A stretch of DNA of 10,363 bases, from contig JAWLFI010000096.1 of the NCBI GenBank assembly GCA_041685645.1, forward strand, positions 1 through 10,363. Reading direction: 5' to 3'. The position numbers and the translations under genes are program-made. Below are positions 1 to 6,491 of the stretch, piece after piece; within the stretch, counting starts at the first letter, position 1, and every line of letters starts with the position of its first letter. The notes beneath the pieces are model-generated. The model did not search any database, was not told the DNA's origin, and was given only the letters and a program-made list of their open reading frames with translations. The stretch is from JAWLFI01 sp041685645. GTDB taxonomy: Bacteria > Bacteroidota > Bacteroidia > Chitinophagales > Saprospiraceae.

Positions 1-180
1 GGTCAAAGACTGCCTTCGCACTCCGTGCTTCGTCGGTCGAAGGGCGCAAGCGTGAGGTGCCCGGAGGGCGCACCGCCGCAGGGGGTGCGGTGCGAAGAAG
101 AGGCGTAAATTTTTACGCCTCTCGAGCACGGTACTCCGTAGGGGACCGACCCCGAGCTCCAGCGAGGGGGCACGCCCAAA
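1..180. repeat. Left arm of a 180-bp inverted repeat (GC-rich intergenic repeat element)
   Basis: Base L of this arm pairs with base 10303-L of the right arm. I aligned all 180 positions and found three mismatches (39, 68 and 110), so the arms are about 98% identical, and identity stops at 181. The arm is 119/180 G+C (66%), far above the neighbouring genes. It contains a near-palindrome at 99-122 (AGAGGCGTAAA, two-base loop, TTTACGCCTCT) and an 8-bp stem CGCACCGC/GCGGTGCG at 69-76 and 87-94. No convincing ORF is present. The arm starts at base 1, so the element may continue to the left of the window. I infer a dispersed, non-coding, structure-forming repeat rather than a transposon end, because no transposase lies between the arms. 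Confidence 0.93.
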
Positions 181-239
181 TCTTAAAAAACTTCTTAATT
201 CAAAAGTGAATGTCGAAACAAGAGAGGGAAATGAGGGGT

Positions 240-272
240 AAAAAAAAAGGAGCCTTCCCCGGGGAAAACTCC
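240..272 (-). terminator. Intrinsic terminator of tRNA-Lys
   Basis: Read on the minus strand, GGAGTTTTCCCC pairs with GGGGAAGGCTCC. This 12-pair stem includes two G-U wobbles and is followed by nine T residues (plus-strand A tract 240-248). It begins four bases after the tRNA 3' end, as expected for a monocistronic tRNA transcript. Confidence 0.85.
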
Positions 273-276
273 TCTG

Positions 277-349
277 TGATTCCGTTGGGGCTCGAACCCA
301 AGACCCTCTCATTAAAAGTGAGATGCTCTACCAGCTGAGCTACGGAATC
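277..349 (-). tRNA. tRNA-Lys (anticodon TTT)
   Basis: The minus strand folds as a complete 73-nt cloverleaf that decodes lysine AAA/AAG. The acceptor stem GATTCCG (343-349) pairs with CGGAATC (278-284), with discriminator A at 277. The D arm contains AGCTCAGCTGGTAGAGC, the anticodon stem is TCTCA/TGAGA with loop CTTTTAA (TTT at 314-316), and the T arm is TTGGG-TTCGAGC-CCCAA. The 3' CCA is not encoded: the next transcribed bases are CAG. The 3' end therefore needs RNase Z cleavage and CCA addition. The gene lies between the rnz gene, on the same strand, and the left repeat arm, and has its own promoter and terminator. Confidence 0.97.
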
Positions 350-370
350 AGCCTTTTTCTAAAGCGATTG

Positions 371-401
371 CAAAGATATATTTTATTTTTCAACTACCAA
401 A
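371..401 (-). promoter_or_regulatory. Bacteroidota-type promoter for tRNA-Lys
   Basis: On the minus strand, TTTG (398-401), a 19-bp spacer and TATCTTTG (371-378) match the Bacteroidota primary sigma consensus (TTTG, about 19-21 bp, TAnnTTTG). The -7 box lies 21 bases from the mature tRNA 5' end, leaving a short leader to be trimmed. The -33 element overlaps the T tract of the putative rnz terminator. Confidence 0.75.
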
Positions 402-419
402 AAAACGGAGAAAATTCCG
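399..419 (-). terminator. Possible weak terminator after rnz
   Basis: Read on the minus strand, CGGA, a six-base loop and TCCG are followed by seven T residues, about 25 bases past the rnz stop. The stem is only 4-5 bp, so termination may be inefficient and some rnz transcripts may read into the tRNA. Confidence 0.4.
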
Positions 420-443
420 AGAACAAAGTGAAGGTGCCGAAAA

Positions 444-1358
444 CTAGTCCACGGGATAGGTATTGCCCTCAATAGCTAAGCATGTGTTCTCGAAAATAGT
501 TTGAGCCTCTTCTTTCAAAGGTTCTAAATTCTGATATCTCGTGGAATAATGACCGATGATCAATTGATTCGCGTCGGCATCTCGGGCGACCATTGCGGCC
601 TCACGAGCTGTGGAATGCTGAGTTTCTTTAGCCCTATCCAATAATTCGTGCAAAAAAGTGGCTTCGTGATAAAGCAAATTGATGTTTTTGATTTTTTTGT
701 AGAGATCGGGTATGTAGCGGGTATCGGAGATGTAGGCGAAGGAACGAGGGGGATCGGCTGGCCGCGTCAAGATTTCCGGAGAAATCCAATCGCCTGACTC
801 GCTCTGGACCTTCTCACCGGACTTGATTTTAGGAATATCTGAGTAGGGGATGCCGCGTTTCTTCAATTCATCGGGCAGGATATGGGGCGGCTGAGGGCAC
901 TCGCGAAAGAGGTATCCAAAGGTGGGCAATCGATGTTGCAAGGCAATGCTAAACACCTTCACATCTCCTGTGTCGAGAATGGGCTCGGGGCTTTCTGCTT
1001 CCAATTCGTGAAAATGAATGGGAAAGGGAAGGTGGGACTGGGTGCATTCCATCTGGTGCGTAATAAAGGATTGGATGGGAGGAGGTCCATAGATGTGTAG
1101 CGGTCTTCTTCTTCGATTGAGTGCGAAGGAATTCAGTAGTGGAACCAAACCGAGGACATGGTCGCCGTGGAGGTGGCTGATAAAAATGTGATCAATCTTA
1201 CTTCTCTTCACTTTGAAGCGATTCATCTGGATTTGCGTCCCTTCCCCACAGTCAATGAGGAAGGGGACATCTCGTATGGTGATCATCTGTGCTGAGGGGT
1301 GCCGGCCTGCCGCCGGCAATGCAGAATTGGCGCCCAGGACAGTCAAATAAAAAGTCAT
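444..1358 (-). CDS. rnz: Ribonuclease Z (tRNA 3' endonuclease, ElaC family)
   Basis: This 304-aa protein is the short-form tRNase Z, a cytoplasmic metallo-beta-lactamase-fold endonuclease that removes 3' trailers from CCA-less tRNA precursors. The zinc-binding set is complete: H62, H64, D66 and H67 in the SHLHGDH motif, H142 in LQHRLPTFGY, D212 in ISDTRY and H270 in GHYSTRY. The HEAT motif (HEATF, 231-235) is present, and the segment around 155-205 corresponds to the flexible exosite arm. Length and residue spacing match bacterial RNase Z, and the start MTFYLTVLGANSA is the usual N-terminus. The gene begins 15 bp after the STAS gene, so the two are probably co-transcribed. It lies just upstream of a tRNA-Lys that lacks an encoded CCA and is therefore a natural substrate. 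I see nothing broken. Confidence 0.96.
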   Translation of the reverse strand: MTFYLTVLGANSALPAAGRHPSAQMITIRDVPFLIDCGEGTQIQMNRFKVKRSKIDHIFISHLHGDHVLGLVPLLNSFALNRRRRPLHIYGPPPIQSFITHQMECTQSHLPFPIHFHELEAESPEPILDTGDVKVFSIALQHRLPTFGYLFRECPQPPHILPDELKKRGIPYSDIPKIKSGEKVQSESGDWISPEILTRPADPPRSFAYISDTRYIPDLYKKIKNINLLYHEATFLHELLDRAKETQHSTAREAAMVARDADANQLIIGHYSTRYQNLEPLKEEAQTIFENTCLAIEGNTYPVD

Positions 1359-1373
1359 GCAATGAGATTGTTC

Positions 1374-1748
1374 TTATTTAGTGGAATCCGGTGATACGGT
1401 ACCTGAAAAATTTTCCACTTTCTCTTCTGCATCTTCAATGGTATCTTCGATATTGAGAATCGTATCCAGTCGAGAAATCTCAATGATTTTTCTCACGCTG
1501 TTGTGATTGATGCCGGCGAGAATGAATAAACCGTCTTCTTTCCACAATCGGTTAGCCGTTAAAATGGCGCTCAAGCCCGATGAATCCACGTATTTCACTC
1601 CATTCATATCGAGAATCAAATGCTCTACTCCTTCATTCCTCAAGAAAATAAATTCGGACTTGAGTTTTGGTGCGATTAAGGAATTGAGATTTTCTTCTTG
1701 GAGATTAAAAATAGCGTAGTCCCCTTTTTTTTCCAGACTGTATTTCAT
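1374..1748 (-). CDS. STAS-domain protein (anti-sigma factor antagonist-like)
   Basis: This is a 124-aa single STAS domain of the SpoIIAA/RsbV type with the diagnostic LDMNGVKYVDSSGLSAIL segment at residues 46-63. One of the serines in DSSGL (S56-S57) is the position phosphorylated by an anti-sigma or HPK-like kinase in characterised homologues. About 20 residues after the domain are acidic and serine/threonine-rich. I chose the ATG at 1748 because MKYSLEKKGDYAIF begins the first strand of the fold. An in-frame ATG at 1778 would add ten residues (MCSLINEKHT) with no domain match. The gene precedes rnz by 15 bp and is divergent from clpC. No partner kinase or sigma factor lies in the window, so the pathway cannot be named. 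Standalone STAS proteins next to rnz occur, as I recall, in other Bacteroidota. Confidence 0.88.
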   Translation of the reverse strand: MKYSLEKKGDYAIFNLQEENLNSLIAPKLKSEFIFLRNEGVEHLILDMNGVKYVDSSGLSAILTANRLWKEDGLFILAGINHNSVRKIIEISRLDTILNIEDTIEDAEEKVENFSGTVSPDSTK

Positions 1749-1850
1749 AGTATGCTTTTCGTTTATGAGTGAACACATCCAGGCATTTTATGGTTTAAAG
1801 AATTCCACAAAGCGGATTGTGCTCAAAATTTTTCAATTATTGATCTAGTG

Positions 1851-1882
1851 TAAAAGTAAGCAATAAAATCTCAGTGGAACAA
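1851..1882 (-). promoter_or_regulatory. Candidate promoter for the STAS-rnz unit
   Basis: On the minus strand, TTG (1880-1882), a 21-bp spacer and TACTTTTA (1851-1858) match TAnnTTTG at 7 of 8 positions. This would leave a leader of about 95 nt before the ATG at 1748. The match is modest and the spacing sits at the long end. Confidence 0.3.
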
Positions 1883-1920
1883 GCGGAAACTGCCATTCTT
1901 TCGTTTACAAGGCAAAAGAT

Positions 1921-1952
1921 GTGCCATTTCGACCGTTTTGGATAGGTGGCAC
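1921..1952. promoter_or_regulatory. Dyad GTGCCA-N20-TGGCAC over the clpC promoter
   Basis: Perfect 6-bp inverted arms (1921-1926 and 1947-1952) are centred at about 1936, at the edge of the putative -33 element. This placement suits a repressor operator. It does not resemble the CIRCE element (TTAGCACTC-N9-GAGTGCTAA). Six-base arms can arise by chance. Confidence 0.3.
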
Positions 1953-1968
1953 GATTTTATTACATTTA
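1936..1968 (+). promoter_or_regulatory. Candidate clpC promoter
   Basis: TTTTG (1936-1940), a 20-bp spacer and TACATTTA (1961-1968) match the Bacteroidota promoter at 7 of 8 bases in the -7 box. Transcription would begin near 1975, giving a leader of about 65 nt and supporting translation from ATG 2040 rather than the upstream in-frame codons at 1938 or 1974. Confidence 0.4.
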
Positions 1969-2039
1969 ATACAATGAACTTATCAATGTTGGAAAATATT
2001 AGTTACATTGATAAACCAATAGACGAATTCAATCAAATC

Positions 2040-4592
2040 ATGAATAGAAAGTTTTCACCGAAGGTCAAAAGAATATTGTCTCTGAGTCGAGAAGAAGCCC
2101 TGCAGTTAGGCAGCGACTACATTGGCACGGAGCACTTATTGCTTGGGCTAGTCAAAGACAGCGACAATTTAGCGGTAGTTGTGTTAGATTCATTAGATGT
2201 AGATTTCAATGATTTAACAGAAACGATCAAGGAGAGCGCACAAAATGCCAGTAAGCAGCAAGCGAATTTCAACATAGGTCGTCTCTATCTCAACAAGCAC
2301 GCGGAAAAAATACTAAAAGTCAGCTTTTTAGAAGCTAAGTCCATGGGACAAGATGAAATCAGTCCCGAATTGCTCATTTTATCTATGTTAAAGCACGGAG
2401 ATAATCTCGGTGCTCGCGTACTAGAAGAATACGAAGTGGACTATGAGAGTTTCAAGTCTGAGTTAGAGTTTGTAAAGCAAGAGTTGGATTACTCCAGTTC
2501 TGATATGTTTTCCGCTGCTGCTCCCGACAGCGATGCTCCATTCGATGAGGAAGGTGGATCGGAAGGATCGAGCAGCAGATACAGTCGGAAGGCCAGCACG
2601 AAATCCAGAACACCCGTTTTGGATAATTTTGGACGAGATATTACACTCATGGCCGAGGAAGACAAGCTCGATCCGATCATTGGTCGGGAGAAAGAAATAG
2701 AGCGCGTTTCTCAGATACTGAGCAGAAGAAAGAAAAACAATCCCATACTTATCGGGGAACCCGGAGTGGGTAAAACCGCAATTGTAGAAGGGCTTGCACT
2801 CCGGATAAAGGAGAGAAAAGTAAGTCGAACCCTGTTTAATAAGCGCCTGGTCATGTTAGATATGGCTGCTATGGTAGCGGGCACAAAATATCGCGGACAA
2901 TTTGAGGAGCGCATGAAAGCGATTATGGGCGAATTGGAAAAATCTTCCGACGTCATTCTCTTCATTGACGAAATTCACACCATTGTGGGTGCGGGTGGAG
3001 CGACGGGATCGCTCGATGCTTCCAATATTTTCAAACCCGCTCTAGCCAGAGGGGATTTGCAATGTATTGGTGCTTCTACTCTGGATGAGTACAGACAGCA
3101 CATCGAGAAGGATGGTGCTTTGGATCGACGATTTCAAAAAGTAGTGATTGATCCCCCTTCTGCGGAGGAGACAATCAATATTTTGAAAAATATTAAGTCC
3201 AAATACGAGGAGTTCCACAATGTCGATTATTCAGAGGAAGCCATTTTGAATTGCGTAAAGTTGTCAGATCGATACATCAGCGACCGGTTTTTACCGGATA
3301 AGGCCATTGACGTGATGGACGAGGTCGGTGCGCGCGTTCACTTAAAGAATATCCACGTTCCCAAGCACATAGAAGAACTCGAATCCAAAATCGAAAAGCT
3401 GAAGGAAGCGAAAAATCAGGCGGTAAAAAATCAGCAGTACGAGAAAGCAGCTATGCACAGGGACAACGAATCGAAATTGCTCAAGCAATTGGATACCGCT
3501 AAGAACAAATGGGAAGAAGATGCAAAATCCATGCGTTACCCCGTCGGAGAAAAAGATATCGCCGAAGTCATTGCCATGATTACGGGCATCCCCGTAAACA
3601 AAGTAGCCAAGAGCGAAAGCAACAAGCTCGTCTCTATGGGAGATGATCTCAGCAAGGTCATTATCGGCCAGGACGAAGGCATTCAAAAAGTAACGAAGGC
3701 AATTCAAAGAAACCGAGTGGGCTTAAAGGATCCCAATAAGCCGATTGGCACATTCATCTTTTTGGGTCCTACGGGGGTCGGAAAGACAGAATTAGCAAAA
3801 GCACTGGCCCGATACATGTTTGATACTGAGGATTCACTCATAAGAATAGATATGAGTGAGTATATGGAGAAATTCTCCGTCAGTCGCCTGATAGGAGCTC
3901 CTCCCGGCTACGTGGGATATGAAGAAGGCGGGCAGCTCACTGAGAAGGTGCGCAGAAAGCCATATTCAGTGATTTTGCTGGATGAGATAGAGAAAGCCCA
4001 TCCGGATGTTTTCAACATTCTCCTTCAAGTATTGGATGATGGATTATTGACCGACGGATTAGGTCGGAAAGTTGACTTCAAAAACACGCTAATTATCATG
4101 ACCTCGAATATTGGGGTCAGACAACTGAAGGATTTTGGTCAGGGGGTTGGATTTAGCACCAAAGCTCAATTGGAGAACAAAGAAGAGTACAACAAAGGTG
4201 TCATTCAAAACTCGCTCAAGAGAACCTTCTCTCCCGAGTTTTTAAACCGAATTGACGATGTAGTTATATTCAATAGTCTGGGAGAAGCAGAGATTCACAA
4301 GATTATCGATATCGCACTACAGGACTTGTACAACCGCTTGAATGAGATGGAGTACGAGCTGGAGTTATCACCACAAGCAAAGGAGTTCGTCGCGAAGAAG
4401 GGCTTTGATCCGCAATACGGAGCAAGGCCGTTGCACCGGGCGATACAAAAGTACATTGAAGATCCTCTGGCGGAGTTCATACTCTCCAAAAAGCCGGAAG
4501 ACGGAAGTGTATTTTACGCGGTGATGGATAGCTCTGAAGAAGATAAGAAACTCAAGATTCAATTGCGTCAAAAAGTAGATAGCGAATCATAG
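2040..4592 (+). CDS. clpC: ClpC-type AAA+ unfoldase (ATP-dependent Clp protease ATP-binding subunit)
   Basis: An 850-aa Hsp100 hexameric unfoldase that feeds substrates to ClpP in the cytoplasm. Counted from the start used here, it has two Clp_N repeats (about 4-150: KFSPKVKRILSLSREEA and LNKHAEKILKVSFLEA), then a Ser/Asp/Glu-rich linker (152-190). D1 carries Walker A GEPGVGKT (239-246) and Walker B LFIDE (307-311). A coiled-coil middle region with a UVR-type motif lies around 464-486. D2 carries Walker A GPTGVGKT (576-583), Walker B VILLDE (644-649), a VGF loop for ClpP docking (703-705) and sensor-2 GARPLHRAI (794-802). The frame stays open upstream to a TTG at 1938, with ATGs at 1974 and 1986. 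I chose 2040 because MNRKFSPKVK aligns with the usual ClpC N-terminus and follows the candidate promoter. No McsA/McsB or CtsR gene is adjacent. Confidence 0.95.
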   Translation: MNRKFSPKVKRILSLSREEALQLGSDYIGTEHLLLGLVKDSDNLAVVVLDSLDVDFNDLTETIKESAQNASKQQANFNIGRLYLNKHAEKILKVSFLEAKSMGQDEISPELLILSMLKHGDNLGARVLEEYEVDYESFKSELEFVKQELDYSSSDMFSAAAPDSDAPFDEEGGSEGSSSRYSRKASTKSRTPVLDNFGRDITLMAEEDKLDPIIGREKEIERVSQILSRRKKNNPILIGEPGVGKTAIVEGLALRIKERKVSRTLFNKRLVMLDMAAMVAGTKYRGQFEERMKAIMGELEKSSDVILFIDEIHTIVGAGGATGSLDASNIFKPALARGDLQCIGASTLDEYRQHIEKDGALDRRFQKVVIDPPSAEETINILKNIKSKYEEFHNVDYSEEAILNCVKLSDRYISDRFLPDKAIDVMDEVGARVHLKNIHVPKHIEELESKIEKLKEAKNQAVKNQQYEKAAMHRDNESKLLKQLDTAKNKWEEDAKSMRYPVGEKDIAEVIAMITGIPVNKVAKSESNKLVSMGDDLSKVIIGQDEGIQKVTKAIQRNRVGLKDPNKPIGTFIFLGPTGVGKTELAKALARYMFDTEDSLIRIDMSEYMEKFSVSRLIGAPPGYVGYEEGGQLTEKVRRKPYSVILLDEIEKAHPDVFNILLQVLDDGLLTDGLGRKVDFKNTLIIMTSNIGVRQLKDFGQGVGFSTKAQLENKEEYNKGVIQNSLKRTFSPEFLNRIDDVVIFNSLGEAEIHKIIDIALQDLYNRLNEMEYELELSPQAKEFVAKKGFDPQYGARPLHRAIQKYIEDPLAEFILSKKPEDGSVFYAVMDSSEEDKKLKIQLRQKVDSES

Positions 4593-4614
4593 CAGCAAGT
4601 TGTGTTGCGTCAAA

Positions 4615-4647
4615 TGGGGCATTCCCTCTTTTGGGAGGGGGTGCCCA
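4615..4647 (+). terminator. Strong hairpin after clpC, probable terminator
   Basis: TGGG-G-CATTCCCTC pairs with GAGGGGGTGCCCA around the short loop TTTTG, with one bulged G and two G-U pairs, giving about 13 pairs. It starts 22 bases after the clpC stop. The downstream sequence (TGATATTTGGATATTT) is T-rich but lacks a clean T tract, so termination may be partial. Confidence 0.55.
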
Positions 4648-4730
4648 TGATATTTGGATATTTAAGTTAATCCTGTATTAAGGACCCCTTTTATTTCTCA
4701 AATGGAAGGCTGCAACGAGACAAATTGTGT

Positions 4731-4738
4731 TACATTTG
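4731..4738 (+). promoter_or_regulatory. -7 element, probable infC promoter
   Basis: TACATTTG is an exact TAnnTTTG match 69 bases before the infC start. I see no TTG at the expected -33 spacing. It lies after the clpC hairpin, suggesting that infC-rpmI-rplT is transcribed separately from clpC. Confidence 0.5.
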
Positions 4739-4807
4739 CATAATTGGACGACGTTTTGTATCTTATAAGCAAGTGCAAACAAATATTTCATAACAAAACT
4801 ATAGAAT

Positions 4808-5395
4808 TTGGCTAGAAGACGAGGATTTAAAAAACCACTAAGAAGAAAAAAACCACAGTACATTGTCAACGAGCATATCCGGGAACCAAAAGTCCGGCTT
4901 GTTGGGGAAGATTTAGAAGCAGTAAGTAAGGTGGCCGGCAAAGAACTAGGTCCTGAAGTTTACGATACGAGGGATGTCAGACGCTGGGCCGATGAAATGG
5001 GGCTCGATGTTGTTGTTATTTCTCCAAAGGCGAAGCCGCCCGTGGTAAAAATCATCGACTATAATAAATTTCTCTACGAGAAGAAAAAGAGAGAGAAAGA
5101 GATTAAAGCGAAGACCCAAAAAACGGTCATTAAAGAGGTGCGATTTGGACCCAATACAGATGACCACGATTTTGATTTCAAGCTAAATCACGCCAAGGAA
5201 TTTTTACAAGATGGCGCCAAGGTAAAGGCCTATGTTCACTTTAAAGGTCGCTCTATTGTATTTAAGGACCGGGGCGAGTTGTTATTATTGAGATTTATCA
5301 AGGAATTGGAGGATTACGGATCAGCGGAGCACTTACCTAAAATGGAAGGGCGAAGAATGAACGTGATGATCGCTCCGAAAAAGAAAAAGAAGTAG
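4808..5395 (+). CDS. infC: Translation initiation factor IF-3 (TTG start)
   Basis: IF-3 binds the 30S subunit, prevents premature 50S joining and checks the start codon and initiator tRNA. The 195-aa product has a basic N-terminal tail (ARRRGFKKPLRRKK), the N-domain beginning IVNEHIREPKVRLVGED, the linker signature KIIDYNKFLYEKKKREKE (81-98), and the C-domain from KEVRFGPNTDDHDF (109-122) through KVKAYVHFKGRSI to a lysine-rich end. Residues around 36-55 (LEAVSKVAGKELGPEVYDTRD) seem about ten residues longer than the usual VGD-x-x-YST/YPI loop. The start must be non-AUG: an in-frame TAG at 4802-4804 closes the frame and the first in-frame ATG is codon 64 (4997), inside the domain. TTG 4808 is my choice, with ATT 4862 (codon 19) the alternative. 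It heads the classical infC-rpmI-rplT order, 63 bp before rpmI. Confidence 0.95.
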   Translation: MARRRGFKKPLRRKKPQYIVNEHIREPKVRLVGEDLEAVSKVAGKELGPEVYDTRDVRRWADEMGLDVVVISPKAKPPVVKIIDYNKFLYEKKKREKEIKAKTQKTVIKEVRFGPNTDDHDFDFKLNHAKEFLQDGAKVKAYVHFKGRSIVFKDRGELLLLRFIKELEDYGSAEHLPKMEGRRMNVMIAPKKKKK

Positions 5396-5423
5396 GTATT
5401 TACCTTCTTCTGAAAAAAAAATC

Positions 5424-5431
5424 TATCTTTG
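5424..5431 (+). promoter_or_regulatory. -7 element before rpmI
   Basis: TATCTTTG is an exact TAnnTTTG match, 27 bases before the rpmI ATG and just after the infC stop. No TTG occurs at -33. It may drive extra rpmI-rplT transcription inside the operon. Confidence 0.45.
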
Positions 5432-5458
5432 CCCTCCGAAAGTTTAAAAAGATGACTT

Positions 5459-5656
5459 ATGCCTAAGATGAAGACGAATTCAAGTGCGAAAAAACGCTTT
5501 CGAATGACGGGAAGTGGCAAGATCAAGAGATATCAAGCCAATGCCTATCACTTGTTGACAAAAAAGTCAAAGAAGAGAAAGTTGAGACTTAATGGTTCTA
5601 CCCTCGTGAACAAATCAGACGAGATGAAAATCAAGCGGCTCCTTTGTAAGAAATAA
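5459..5656 (+). CDS. rpmI: Large-subunit ribosomal protein bL35
   Basis: This 65-aa, very basic protein of the 50S subunit has the family's standard N-terminus (MPKMKTNSSAKKRFRMTGSGKIKR) and the conserved central AYHLLTKKSKKRKLRL, which contacts 23S rRNA. Length is typical (about 64-66 aa). It follows infC and precedes rplT by 64 bp, the usual bacterial order. The start ATG 5459 has no Shine-Dalgarno sequence upstream, only an A/T-rich leader. Confidence 0.97.
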   Translation: MPKMKTNSSAKKRFRMTGSGKIKRYQANAYHLLTKKSKKRKLRLNGSTLVNKSDEMKIKRLLCKK

Positions 5657-5664
5657 TTATTTAA

Positions 5665-5703
5665 AGAGGATGTAGGTCAAAGAGAATTTTTTTCCTCTAC
5701 ATC
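5665..5703 (+). promoter_or_regulatory. rplT leader hairpin with two competing pairings
   Basis: GATGTAG (5669-5675) can pair with CTACATC (5697-5703), and AGAGG (5665-5669) can pair with CCTCT (5694-5698). The two helices share bases, so only one can form at a time. The structure ends 17 bases before the rplT ATG. L20 is an autoregulator of its operon in other bacteria, so a control role is plausible but unproven here. Confidence 0.4.
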
Positions 5704-5720
5704 GCACTAAATTGTAAACT

Positions 5721-6065
5721 ATGCCTAGATCAGTCAATGCTGTTGCTGCCAAGAAAAAAAGGAAAAAATATCTAAAAGCAGCGAAAGGATATTTTGGAGC
5801 GAGAAAAAATGTTTATACCGTAGCTAAGAATGCTGTGGAAAAAGGTTGGCTCTATGCTTACCGGGACAGAAGAAATAAAAAACGCGCCTTCAGACGATTG
5901 TGGATCGCCAGAATTAACGCGGCGACCCGACAGGAAGGAACGACCTATTCTAAATTCATGCACGGTCTCAAGCTAAAGAACGTGGGCCTGAACCGAAAGG
6001 TCTTAGCAGATTTGGCGGTCAATAATAAAGAAGCTTTCCGTTCTATAGTGGAACAAGTGAAATAG
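5721..6065 (+). CDS. rplT: Large-subunit ribosomal protein bL20
   Basis: The 114-aa bL20 binds 23S rRNA directly and is needed for early 50S assembly. It has the family start MPRSVNAVAAKKKRKKYLKAAKGYFGARKN (a long basic N-terminal helix) and the globular C-domain RDRRNKKRAFRRLWIARINAA, then YSKFMHGLKLKNVGLNRKVLADLA. Length and sequence are standard. It is the last gene of the infC-rpmI-rplT cluster and is followed 20 bp later by a strong terminator. A possible switching hairpin lies in its 64-bp upstream gap. Confidence 0.98.
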   Translation: MPRSVNAVAAKKKRKKYLKAAKGYFGARKNVYTVAKNAVEKGWLYAYRDRRNKKRAFRRLWIARINAATRQEGTTYSKFMHGLKLKNVGLNRKVLADLAVNNKEAFRSIVEQVK

Positions 6066-6085
6066 GCTTCTGTCCATACGAGATA

Positions 6086-6123
6086 AAAAAAAGGAGATAC
6101 TGCATGCAGTATCTCCTTTTTTT
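6086..6123. terminator. 38-bp perfect palindrome, terminator of the rplT operon
   Basis: Seven A residues, GGAGATACTGCA, its exact reverse complement TGCAGTATCTCC and seven T residues form a perfect palindrome centred between 6104 and 6105. It carries a T tract on both strands, so it could stop transcription from rplT and also any minus-strand transcription leaving the permease gene. Confidence 0.93.
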
Positions 6124-6491
6124 ATGTGCATGGAATATGATGCTTGGCTTGTTTTAGAGAGTGACGCACGGCGCCCGCTAAAGCAGGGCAGGCTGCTGTG
6201 TGGCTCCACCTCTACTTTACACATCACCTTTACAATACGATTTCTGGCGTTTCTTCTCAAAAACACCGTTCCTAAGCTGTCAATCATCGATCCTATACAT
6301 CACAGTTTAGACAAAAAAGGGGACAAATTGACCTTCAGTGGAGATCGCAAGCACTGATCAGTGAGCAGGGAGTTCTATGTTTCCAAGGTAGTTGTTTGCT
6401 TTTATAAGCTGGAGACCTGGCGCGTTCTGCCAGTCGAAGTCGAAGCTGAGTTCTGCCGAAGGAGGTGTCGTAGGTGGCGCATAGCCTCTAC
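6124..6491. other. Gene-free spacer between convergent genes
   Basis: About 370 bp separate the rplT terminator from the end of the permease gene. Short open frames occur on both strands (for example 6124-6357 plus and up to 6287 minus), but their products look like unselected sequence and match no family I recognise. I noted a 12-bp palindrome CACTGATCAGTG (6352-6363) and weak hairpins at 6173-6189 and 6417-6433. No tRNA fold and no promoter match was seen. Confidence 0.6.

Noticed and set aside
1938..2039. 34-residue N-terminal extension of ClpC from TTG 1938 (or ATG 1974/1986)
   Set aside because: The added residues match nothing in ClpC N-termini and lie within or before the candidate promoter. 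ATG 2040 fits the family.
6003..6287. Minus-strand 94-aa open frame overlapping rplT
   Set aside because: It runs through the palindromic terminator and the rplT end, and its product resembles no protein family.
6352..6363. 12-bp palindrome CACTGATCAGTG
   Set aside because: It is isolated, short, and has no associated promoter or gene start.
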